Notes under the pieces: generated by a model
Seen by the model: only the letters and a program-made list of their open reading frames with translations
Told to the model about the DNA's origin: nothing
Databases searched by the model: none
Shown here: positions 55,119-63,027 of the stretch, piece by piece
How positions within the stretch are numbered: the first letter of the stretch is position 1
How the letters are laid out: the number at the start of each line of letters is the position of its first letter
Made by a program: the position numbers and the translations under genes
Source: Pseudomonas sp. MMS21 TM103
GTDB taxonomy: Bacteria; Pseudomonadota; Gammaproteobacteria; Pseudomonadales; Pseudomonadaceae
Reading direction: 5' to 3'
Assembly: GCF_022132145.1 (NCBI RefSeq)
Contig: NZ_JAJISP010000002.1
Location: 248,001-312,000, forward strand
Length of the DNA: 64,000 nucleotides

Positions 55119-55616
55119 ATGAAATATCACAAGCTCAGGGCCGGTGAAGCGACCGGCACCTATGTCATGGAGTCGCCGGTTACGGAAGCCGACATCCTTC
55201 GCATGGCCCAGCAGTTCGCCAGTAAACGATTGGCCAAAGGCCGACTGCTGGCCGATCTACAACACGTATTCAGCCACCTGCAAACACTGCTGCAGCACCA
55301 CGAACATGAAATCTTTGCCCTGCTATTGCTCGACAACAAGCACCGGGTAATCGGCTTTCGTGAGTTGTTCCGAGGCACCCTGGACAGCGCCAGCGTGTAT
55401 CCACGGGAGGTCGTCAAGATCGCGCTGGAGTGCAACGCAGCTGCAGTGATCCTGGTGCACAACCATCCCTCTGGTGATCCGGAGCCCAGTAAAGCTGACC
55501 GCCACCTGACCACGACGCTCAAGGACGCACTCAACATGGTCGGCACCAGGACACTGGACCATATCGTCGTCGGCAGCGAAGGCTGCGTGTCGCTGGCTGA
55601 ACGAGGCTACCTATAG
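55119..55616 (+). CDS. radC: RadC-family JAB/MPN protein
   Basis: A 165-aa RadC/DUF2466 protein with the JAMM motif HNHPSGDPEPSKAD and LDNKHRVIGFRELFRGT. It lacks the N-terminal HhH part of chromosomal RadC, as is usual for the mobile-element form. AGGAG precedes the ATG. It closes the DUF932-YqaJ-RDF-RadC series, and a 32-bp perfect palindrome follows. Confidence 0.92.
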   Translation: MKYHKLRAGEATGTYVMESPVTEADILRMAQQFASKRLAKGRLLADLQHVFSHLQTLLQHHEHEIFALLLLDNKHRVIGFRELFRGTLDSASVYPREVVKIALECNAAAVILVHNHPSGDPEPSKADRHLTTTLKDALNMVGTRTLDHIVVGSEGCVSLAERGYL

Positions 55617-55645
55617 CAGCTCCCTTTTCATTTGCTATTCCTCCG

Positions 55646-55677
55646 ATGGCTACGCCGACCTAGGTCGGCGTAGCCAT
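55646..55677. repeat. 32-bp perfect palindrome
   Basis: ATGGCTACGCCGACCT with its exact reverse complement and no loop, 30 bases after radC. It may act as a terminator by RNA folding or form a cruciform. There is no T-run. Confidence 0.85.
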
Positions 55678-56470
55678 TGGCATGAGGGGCCTCTCCAACC
55701 GCTTTTTTTTCAGCGTGATTCACGGAGAAAACACCATGGATGGCGCACGCGACATCTACACTCCCGCCAGGAACAGTGCCTCCGGCTGTGCTTTCGCTAG
55801 CTGCTCTGAAAATCGCATTAGAAAACGCTAAGTTGCGTCGCCGAGACTGGAGCCGCCCTTCCTCGCTGTGCTGCGGGAAGTACCGCAGACTCATGGTCTG
55901 TTACTCTGCGGCATGGCGAGGCGCTTGCCTACCTGAAGATCGAGATCGGAGATGTGTTAACGGCTACATAAATCCGCATATATCCGGCGAAATAGCGGCT
56001 GCTGAAAGCCGCATGTAGATATCGAGTCTTCGGGCGATGCGCAGGGAGTTGTCCGGTCGCAGCGGATGCTTAGTTCTTCGCCCTGCTGCCTCATATGGTA
56101 GGCCAGCCCTACGCTGAGGGCATGGCACTGCTCAGCACGCTCCGGCAGGGTCAACGGCTGCTCGGCCACGTTGCAGCGAGGGAATGACCGTGAGACGGCT
56201 ACTAGGGCGGCGGAAGGCAATGAACTGGGGCCCCTCCCCCCGGTACCGGCCAGGCCATGGATTAGTAGGTCGCGAGTTGCGCTCGGCAGTTCCGCTCCCT
56301 CCTGCAGTAGGGCCTAGAACAGCTCCCAACTGTGCGGGCTCGGCTGGCTATATTGAATAAGACCTCGGGCTATAAATGCAGGAAGGCACCCACATCGGGG
56401 TGGATGGTGTCGCGCTGAGGAGCCATGCTGATAAGCAATCGGCTACCTACACCTGCTGGGGAGGAATGCA
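55678..56470. other. Decayed region without an intact gene
   Basis: Nearly 800 bases with only gene debris. A 31-codon frame at 55736 has a ribosome site (CGGAG) but ends at once. Minus-strand stretches near 55960-56330 have protein-like pieces (TLPERAEQCHALSVGLAYHM; GPQFIAFRRPSSRLTVIPS) in different frames, suggesting one frameshifted lost gene. Confidence 0.4.
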
Positions 56471-56692
56471 ATGCGCGATACTCTGCTCAGTTTTAGCTCG
56501 CAGTGTTTCTGGTACGGAGTACAGCTGTGGTTTCTCTGGTTGTGTCTGGCTATTGTCGTCGACAGCTTGGGAAAGGTTTCGCAGTCGATCGAAAGTAACC
56601 GCGACCTCATTATTGGCGTGGCGCGCACCCTCTGGCAGTTGCCCCTGAGCCTGGGGCTGCTGCTATTTGTCGTGACTCTGTACATGGATTGA
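56471..56692 (+). CDS. Small two-helix membrane protein
   Basis: A 73-aa protein with two membrane helices (FWYGVQLWFLWLCLAIVVDS and LWQLPLSLGLLLFVVTLYM). GGAGG six bases before the ATG supports translation. The last codons join the rulB fragment. No family recognised. Confidence 0.5.
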   Translation: MRDTLLSFSSQCFWYGVQLWFLWLCLAIVVDSLGKVSQSIESNRDLIIGVARTLWQLPLSLGLLLFVVTLYMD

Positions 56693-57032
56693 TGCCAGCG
56701 ACCTGACTGACGAAACCCGCCTGATCATTGCGGCCACCCGCGAAGGCATCAAGCGCTTGTACCGCGATGGATTCAGCTACGCCAAAGCCTAGGTATTGCT
56801 GCTTGATCTCTGTCGGGGCGATGAGTACACACCGGATTTCTTTGCACCCGAGCATCCGGTCAAAACCGAACGCCTGATGAGCGCGCTGGATGCCATCAAT
56901 GGCCGTTGGGGGCCCGGGACCTTGCAGCCAGGGCGGATAACCAAGCTGGCAGAGTGGGCCATGCGCAGAGAGCTTCTATCTCCTGCGTACACGATGCGGT
57001 GGCACGAGTTGTTAAAAGTGCACGCTCAGTAG
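56690..57032 (+). pseudogene. rulB: rulB/umuC (DNA polymerase V) 3' fragment
   Basis: Encodes the C-terminus of a Y-family polymerase: SDLTDETRLIIAATREGIKR, LYRDGFSYAKA, then a TAG in place of a glycine codon, LLLDLCRGDEYTPDFFAPEH and AMRRELLSPAYTMRW. The catalytic part is absent. rulB is a known insertion hot spot for integrative elements in Pseudomonas, so this marks a junction. Confidence 0.82.
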
Positions 57033-57041
57033 CCGGGTTAC

Positions 57042-57497
57042 CTAAACCACATCGCGCCAGACGTTCTCAGACTCAATCACCTGGACGAATGCAGGGGCGC
57101 TGAAACCCTTTGGATACAGGGTTTCTTCCTCGACCTCGCCCACCTGATCAAGCGGTCTCAGGAAATGCTTTTCATCGCGCAAAGCTATCTCCATAACCTC
57201 GCGCGAGACGACTCTAAATCCATCGACTGCTTCGCCATCGAACTCGATGGAGGTATCGACGACCCAGGCATACAGGGCCGGAGACTGACCGGCTTCACTA
57301 AGCCCCAAGCCGGCAAGAAGCTCTTGATCAGAATATAAAGCCTGGAGCACCGCCGGGCGCTTACGCCTCAATTGCCTGGCGGCCTTACGTAAGGTGTTGG
57401 TGCGATGAAGCCAGGCCTCATGCCTCGTTGAGCGAATATATCCAGACGTCACTTCGAGCAGCAGCACTATGCCGTCAAGGTGACACAGCAGATCCAC
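57042..57497 (-). pseudogene. Truncated PD-(D/E)XK-like protein
   Basis: The frame reads on from upstream (LLVGDIDAGEVDLLC, LDGIVLLLEVTSGYIRS), the D and E-x-T/K positions of a nuclease core, then a helical C-terminus. The coding pattern continues upstream to about 57610 and overlaps the AlpA gene without a good start, so this is most likely the 3' part of a gene cut by rearrangement. Confidence 0.5.
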
Positions 57498-57565
57498 CTC
57501 ACCGGCATCGATGTCTCCTACCAGAAGGGGCTGGTAGCCAACGACTACCTGGAAACCTCTCAGTC

Positions 57566-57796
57566 CTAGCGGGCCATACTCAGGTGGCCGGTGGAACGTC
57601 CAACGGCCCGCTCGCCCAGGTCGCGTTCCTCAATCCTGGCCAGGATCCAATCGTGCACCTCGCTATCGACCCAGCCGACGCTGCGACCCACTAGGGGGAC
57701 AGGCTTCGGAAACTCGCTTAATCCGATGAGTTTGTAAATCGTCGATCTCGCAAGGCCTGTCGACTCGATAACCGCGCTTAACCGTAATATTTTCAT
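57566..57796 (-). CDS. AlpA-family regulator
   Basis: A 76-aa MerR-like protein: LRLSAVIESTGLARSTIYKL, FPKPVPLVGRSVGWVDSEVH. GAGGG lies nine bases upstream. Three TTCATAAT repeats sit over its start and promoter. It is not next to an integrase here and appears left over from a lost satellite or island end. Confidence 0.82.
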   Translation of the reverse strand: MKILRLSAVIESTGLARSTIYKLIGLSEFPKPVPLVGRSVGWVDSEVHDWILARIEERDLGERAVGRSTGHLSMAR

Positions 57797-57836
57797 AATG
57801 AAAAACCCTCTTCATAATTTGGGGATTCATAATGAA
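57792..57836. promoter_or_regulatory. TTCATAAT repeats over the alpA start
   Basis: TTCATAATG at 57792 (containing the start codon), TTCATAATT at 57811 and TTCATAATGAA at 57826. The third is nearly palindromic. Probable operator of AlpA or of its repressor. Confidence 0.5.
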
Positions 57837-57982
57837 CACGAAATACAGCTGCCAGTTCCGATACTTGCCACTGCCGTTGATACGGGGCATAAATCACACT
57901 AGGCTTTGGGGATGCCGTTTCGTTTAAGTGAGGCGGAAATGGCCTCTTTGTTGCCGTAGAGGTTTGCCTCAGCCCCCGGAGC

Positions 57983-58270
57983 TCAGCAGACGCTCATTAT
58001 CGCCCTTGATACCGGCCGAGGACTCGACTCCACCGTGCACTCAACAGCCTCTATGCCCTCTCGTCTGAGCGGCTTCCAGATCTTCACCGCGCCATAGCAA
58101 TGCATACTGGCATTCCAAACTCGCTGGATTTCCGGGATCAATGCGTCGTCACGCAGAGCACGACAGGGGCGCAGTGCAGGTTTACGAAGTCGGGCAACAT
58201 GCCTGTGGTAACCGGACGGGCGATCCGCAAACGCGACTGACCGTTTGGACCCAGAGACGGTCAGCCGCAA
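57983..58270 (-). pseudogene. IS3-family transposase fragment
   Basis: Codes for PSGYHRHVARLRKPALRPCR, ALRDDALIPEIQRVWNASMH, CYGAVKIWKPLRREGIEAVE, CTVE, the N-terminal HTH_21 part of an IS3 orfB, then runs into unrelated sequence. The DDE core is absent. It fills the space between the AlpA debris and the MORC-type operon. Confidence 0.7.
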
Positions 58271-58711
58271 TCAATGAACGCGACGCCACGTCGATTTGAT
58301 CTTGATCCGTACCTCTTGATGCTCCTCGCTCTCAACAAGCTGTTTCTGCTCGCGCGCAATACGAATTAAATAACGGGCGTCATTGCCATCCCTAGATATT
58401 TCAAAACTTTCACCCTTACCAGCGACCATTTCCTTGAAATAACCAGTCATGTAGGTGATGCGATACTCGTTTCTGGTGCCCGCAATGTCATGCAGCTTGT
58501 TGTTGTAGTAAACAAATCTGAAGCGGCGTACCGTCCCACCTTCATCCACACATTCGATCCAAGCATCAGGGTTTTTTATTGCAGGATCTAGCGATGGCAG
58601 TATGGACAGCAGCTCCGCTTCAGACTTCGGAATAAGGATGCCTCCCTGGTGTCCGCCAGTGGCACCTACGTCGTTGGCACTCAGCGTCTTGCTAAATGTC
58701 TTTCTCGTCAT
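58271..58711 (-). CDS. EcoRII N-terminal-like DNA-binding protein
   Basis: A 146-aa protein: SKTLSANDVGATGGHQGGIL, IPKSEAELL, then NEYRITYMTGYFKEM. This is the pattern of the EcoRII N-terminal effector-binding (B3-like pseudobarrel) domain, which recognises a specific DNA site. Here it is a separate protein with no nuclease domain. It is the last gene of the operon; its ATG overlaps the helicase stop (ATGA). It may give the complex its sequence specificity (inference). Confidence 0.72.
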   Translation of the reverse strand: MTRKTFSKTLSANDVGATGGHQGGILIPKSEAELLSILPSLDPAIKNPDAWIECVDEGGTVRRFRFVYYNNKLHDIAGTRNEYRITYMTGYFKEMVAGKGESFEISRDGNDARYLIRIAREQKQLVESEEHQEVRIKIKSTWRRVH

Positions 58712-60531
58712 GACTTCTCCGGAGCAATTTCGAGTGCGCGCTTGAAGTCGGCTGCGTCCCTAGACGAAACGGGAACACTTTCATTTGCCAGCTCGCTTTT
58801 CCACAGGGACCGATCGATCATCACTTCCTCGACGGTATCTTTGTAAAACAGGCGGTAGACGGTGACGGGTTGAGTCTGGCCACGGCGGTGGGCCCGAGCG
58901 CTAGCTTGGGCCTCTATGGCCGGGTTCCAGACCGGTGTGAAATGGATCACTACGGTTGCCGCGGTAATATTAAGACCAGCCCCGGCAGCTTTAGGGTTTA
59001 GAACCAGGCACCCAGGCCCGTCATGGGCCGAAAAATCATCGATGATTGCTTGACGCTCCTCCTGCGGAGTCGAGCCATTGATAGCCCCCCAGTAGGCATT
59101 GGGAAAATCCGGGAATGCCTCCCGCAGCAGCCCGCCGACCCGGTTGAACAACGCGAAAACAATCACCTTGCGCCCATTGAAGAATGCCTCATGGAGGAGA
59201 GTCACCGCCCGCTCCATTTTCGGTGTCATCAGGGGATAGGCATTCGTGCGCAGAACTCCTGCGTCTTCTCCGTCAGTATCATATTCATCCTCTCTGCGTA
59301 GCCACGGATGGGCGCAAACCAGCTGCAACTGAAGCGTAGCAACCAAAGCTCCGGCGACAGGATACTTGGCTAAAGTCGCCTGCCGCACCATCAGATAATG
59401 ATCAGCAAGTTGCGAACCCAGCTCGAGGGGCACATCGAAATCAAGACGCTCCGGCAGATCGCCAGCAACGTCAGCTACTCGACGCTTGAGAATCAGCGGG
59501 TCCGTGAGGAGTCCAACCGCCTGAGCCGATTCGAAACTGTCAGGGTATAAAGCTTCAAACTCATGGCGATAGCCAAGCAGACCAGGAATGGCAAAGTCTG
59601 CCAGCGACCATAGATCAAGAAGGCTGTTTTCTACAGGGGTGCCAGTCATCGGGATAGTCCGGCGACGAGGGATGGTCGCGATTGCACGCCGTCGGTTCGA
59701 GTCCGGATTCTTGATCGCCTGAGCCTCGTCGCAGATCACCCAAGACCATTCGAAAGAGGAAAAGATTGAGATGTCATTAACCATCGTGTCGTAGGTGGTG
59801 ATCACGACACTTGTCTTCTGAAGCTCCCGGTAGACTCCAGCCCTACTTGGGCCGCGATGCACCATCACCGTAATGCCGGCCGCGAACCGCGCAAACTCCC
59901 GCACCCAGTTAGCGATCAGACTGGTGGGGCAAACAATCAGAGCAGGACGATTAACCCCGGGCGGATCCAGCAACAGCAGAGCGATGATCTGGAGGGTTTT
60001 GCCCAATCCCATTTCGTCGGCAAGAATTAATCCGCCCGTATGGTTTATGGTTTCCCACATCCAGCGAACACCGCGCACCTGATAGGGAAAAAGCGTTGCG
60101 GTTAGCCCGGGGATAACAATCTCGCCGTCAAGATCCTCAGCCGCGACTCTCCCTGCTCTGAGAAACGCGTCATCAGGCTCGACTTTCATAACCGCACCTG
60201 CATCGCGAATCAGCCTGACCGCCTCGCTGTAAGGCAGGTTCTCCGGGGCAGCACCTCGCAGCATTTCAACAAAGACACTGGCTGCATCTCGTGGAAGAGG
60301 ACGGATTGTAGATCCATCCACCACCCAGGCGTGGCGATTACTGGGAGTACGAAGAATGTTTCTGCTCCCCCCCCTTAACACATGGACACCGGCAAGGCGG
60401 GCCACGATGTTTTGCCCAACCTTGTCGATGACAATCAACGGATCAATGACTCGCTCCGAAAGCGTAAACCCCTCAGGCGGACTGCCATGCAACGCCTCGA
60501 AGGTTTCCGGAAGACTGGAGATATCAGTCAC
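58708..60531 (-). CDS. SNF2-family helicase/translocase
   Basis: A 607-aa SF2 ATPase: motif I DEMGLGKT at 172-179, motif II DEAQAIKN, motif III MTGTPVENSLLDLWSL, and the C-terminal GSTPQEERQAIIDDF, LNPKAAGAGLNIT and RAHRRGQTQPVTVYRL motifs. All Snf2 motifs are intact. The N-terminal 130 residues are unassigned. It overlaps the HNH gene by 8 bp and the EcoRII-N gene by 4 bp. Probably translocates DNA for the nuclease partners. Confidence 0.9.
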   Translation of the reverse strand: MTDISSLPETFEALHGSPPEGFTLSERVIDPLIVIDKVGQNIVARLAGVHVLRGGSRNILRTPSNRHAWVVDGSTIRPLPRDAASVFVEMLRGAAPENLPYSEAVRLIRDAGAVMKVEPDDAFLRAGRVAAEDLDGEIVIPGLTATLFPYQVRGVRWMWETINHTGGLILADEMGLGKTLQIIALLLLDPPGVNRPALIVCPTSLIANWVREFARFAAGITVMVHRGPSRAGVYRELQKTSVVITTYDTMVNDISIFSSFEWSWVICDEAQAIKNPDSNRRRAIATIPRRRTIPMTGTPVENSLLDLWSLADFAIPGLLGYRHEFEALYPDSFESAQAVGLLTDPLILKRRVADVAGDLPERLDFDVPLELGSQLADHYLMVRQATLAKYPVAGALVATLQLQLVCAHPWLRREDEYDTDGEDAGVLRTNAYPLMTPKMERAVTLLHEAFFNGRKVIVFALFNRVGGLLREAFPDFPNAYWGAINGSTPQEERQAIIDDFSAHDGPGCLVLNPKAAGAGLNITAATVVIHFTPVWNPAIEAQASARAHRRGQTQPVTVYRLFYKDTVEEVMIDRSLWKSELANESVPVSSRDAADFKRALEIAPEKS

Positions 60532-61348
60532 GGCAGCTCCCTCTCAAATCCTTTAGTTCTTCGATACTGAACGGTATGGGGTGCCTTGTGTGAGCCGCAC
60601 GATGACAGTTAGGGCATAGCGGAACCAGATCAGTACGAGGGTCGTAAGGCCGGGGTTCAATGAGCAAGGACAGCGGCTCGAGGTGATGGACCTCAATGAT
60701 CGAGCCAGCCTCACCATACTCAAACCTCGGTTCTAGGCCGCAGACTACACATTTCTCACCGTGGATACGGATACATAGAAGCCTGTTACGCGGGTTCCGC
60801 TCTCGCCGCTGCACGACAGACTTCAGAGTGGCGCCTTCGAAAGCCGGAGACTCGTCATCTACCGCTTCCTCGATAACGTCATACCCAATGAGTTCGGCCA
60901 TAGCGGCCATCATCGGCACGATCACGTCACGACAAGTGCCGATGATCTCTGCATCTTCAAGTGGTTGCGCCAATTCACGAATTGTCGCCCTCATCTGGAA
61001 CGCGCCAGTCGTAACACTCCACTGCGAAAGACTCTCTCCTGGAATTTCGATCTCGATATCTTGCCGGATAGACGCTACCAAAGCGCGGGCTAACTGAACA
61101 TCCTCTGGCGACGCCTTCCTAATTTGGCCGATAACTGCTCCCGAGAAATTACCGAAAATCAGGGTTACTCGATGGCCCTTCAACCCGTGAGGCCGAAGCT
61201 CCGAAACAGGACCATGTTTCTCGTCAAGGTCTCCGAACCATATTCTTAGTCCGGACCGAAGACCGCTGCGGTCAACCGCTACGGCAATGGCGGCACCGGT
61301 CCCATCTTCAAGTTCTCTCAGGATCAGGTCCTTCTTACCTGCGATCAT
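60524..61348 (-). CDS. HNH endonuclease
   Basis: A 274-aa protein. The C-terminus holds an HNH/McrA-like nuclease: CVVCG, IIEVHHLEPLS, then LVPLCPNCHRAAHTRHP, with two CxxC zinc knuckles and the catalytic histidine. The N-terminal part (about 1-180) is unassigned and may bind DNA or partners. Its ATG lies one base after the stop of the GHKL ATPase gene. Confidence 0.88.
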   Translation of the reverse strand: MIAGKKDLILRELEDGTGAAIAVAVDRSGLRSGLRIWFGDLDEKHGPVSELRPHGLKGHRVTLIFGNFSGAVIGQIRKASPEDVQLARALVASIRQDIEIEIPGESLSQWSVTTGAFQMRATIRELAQPLEDAEIIGTCRDVIVPMMAAMAELIGYDVIEEAVDDESPAFEGATLKSVVQRRERNPRNRLLCIRIHGEKCVVCGLEPRFEYGEAGSIIEVHHLEPLSLLIEPRPYDPRTDLVPLCPNCHRAAHTRHPIPFSIEELKDLRGSCRD

Positions 61349-61349
61349 C

Positions 61350-62978
61350 TCAGGCCTCTTCTTCGGCGATCAGCTCACCTGGTTCCGGGTCTGTAAAGTT
61401 ACGCAGAAGCTTGTGAAGATTTCTCGAGACCTCGTTGCGGATATCCTCGAATATCGGTTCCAGCTCTTCGTTTGTGTTGTTCTGCTCGGCCACGGCGAAG
61501 GCCCAGAGCAGCAAGTCCATTCCCTCTACAGCGAAACCATTGGCAGCCGCCCGCTTATAGATTTTCTGGTAGAAATCATGATGTTTATTTAGCAACACCG
61601 CAGGGACATGACCACTTTCACCTGCACTCCGGTATGCCGGCTGCCAGAGTTCGCCAGTAGTGATCTCTTCAACCGCCTCGACATAAACAGTTTCGGCACT
61701 GACATTGCTTTGTACGGCCAACTTGAGCTTGATCTTGGAACCCATGTTGTTCGAAACAACCACGGACTGTGTTGCCGGATCGACAGAGTCGACTTGGGGC
61801 TTGCTGGCGTTTCCTGTTTCCGCAATGTTCTTGTTCGAGCTGGTATGGTCGACTTTATGAGTGTTCGCCTGCTCACGACTTTGCCTGCGATATCGCTTGC
61901 CCGCTTCACGGTAGACCGGCTGTAGCAATTCGCGCAGGCCATCCTCGAGATCGGGATGAAACAAAATCCGGGACTTTTTGACGTCGATCCGGAATGCGTC
62001 ATCAAGCTTATGACCAAAATCGAACTCAATACGCAACAGAGAAGTGTGAGGCTCAGGAGCACCGAAAACCTCCAGCCAGCTGCCATCCTGAATCAGGCGG
62101 CCTTCGCGGTAGACGTAAAAACCTTGCGACCGGTTCGAGATACGCGCATAAGTCTTTTCTTCAATTTTAGTCATGTCACTGCGGTGCGGCAGAATCCATG
62201 CCCGAATATTAGCTACCTCCTCAGAGCTGTCAGGCAGTTCCACTAGGAGTTTTTGCTTTATCGGCGGCAGAACCTGCTCGGAGCGTTCTGGATAGAAAGG
62301 ATTCCAATGCTCAACAGGGATCTTGTTAATAGAGATTTCAATGTTTCGCTCACGCTCATCTGTCTTGTCGAGGAAACGGTGATAAACAAGCGAAAGGTGT
62401 TTTGCCAGACTCTCGGCAAGCCTGTTAATCGCAGCCTTTTCTTTACTGCCACCGGGGTCATAGTCCTTGGTTAGGATTCTGTCGCACTTCTCCCAAATGA
62501 CGAGGGTTCCTTTGTCTCCACACAACTCATCGAACATCTCACGCTCATCTGAGGTAACCGAATCTTTGAGCATCTCCCATTTGTTTGCGTGGGCAACATG
62601 CTCAAGATCCCATGCAAGCTTTGCCAGCTCCTGATCCGCTGCCTTACGCGAAATGAGGGTGTACTTGAGGCAGACCGAACTAGAAGCAGTCTTCAGGCCT
62701 AGGCCAAACTTGCCAAGGCTTTCAGGGTTGTCACGTACGGGAGCCCCATAACGCATCGCTCGAAAGATGCCATTGGCATCCATGCCATCCCCATTATCAC
62801 CAAAGTAGACCAGCTTGCGCCCGTCCTCACGAAGAATGATCTCGACACTGACCATGTCCGCCTTCGCGGCAATCGAGTTATCGATGATGTCTGCAGCTGC
62901 TGTCCTGACGTTGTAGCCTGTATCTCGAAGACCGAAGATAAGACGCGGGGCATCAGGCTCGTTGATCCGATCGTTCAT
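61350..62978 (-). CDS. MORC/MutL-like GHKL ATPase
   Basis: A 542-aa protein with an N-terminal GHKL ATPase: AADIIDNSIAAKA (N34), GDNGDGM (60-66), and GKFGLGLKTAS (89-99), followed by an S5-like transducer domain and a helical C-terminus. Iyer and colleagues described such ATPases in bacterial restriction operons together with SF2 helicases and HNH or PD-(D/E)XK nucleases, as the ancestors of eukaryotic MORC. The gene set around it fits that description. Confidence 0.87.
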   Translation of the reverse strand: MNDRINEPDAPRLIFGLRDTGYNVRTAAADIIDNSIAAKADMVSVEIILREDGRKLVYFGDNGDGMDANGIFRAMRYGAPVRDNPESLGKFGLGLKTASSSVCLKYTLISRKAADQELAKLAWDLEHVAHANKWEMLKDSVTSDEREMFDELCGDKGTLVIWEKCDRILTKDYDPGGSKEKAAINRLAESLAKHLSLVYHRFLDKTDERERNIEISINKIPVEHWNPFYPERSEQVLPPIKQKLLVELPDSSEEVANIRAWILPHRSDMTKIEEKTYARISNRSQGFYVYREGRLIQDGSWLEVFGAPEPHTSLLRIEFDFGHKLDDAFRIDVKKSRILFHPDLEDGLRELLQPVYREAGKRYRRQSREQANTHKVDHTSSNKNIAETGNASKPQVDSVDPATQSVVVSNNMGSKIKLKLAVQSNVSAETVYVEAVEEITTGELWQPAYRSAGESGHVPAVLLNKHHDFYQKIYKRAAANGFAVEGMDLLLWAFAVAEQNNTNEELEPIFEDIRNEVSRNLHKLLRNFTDPEPGELIAEEEA

Positions 62979-63027
62979 TCTGAAATCCTTCCGTATTCCG
63001 ATGCTAAAAAATGGCCGCGCTGCAGTG

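Noticed and set aside
55740..56018. 92-codon plus-strand frame after the palindrome
   Set aside because: No ribosome site and no recognisable protein pattern; the area is decayed.
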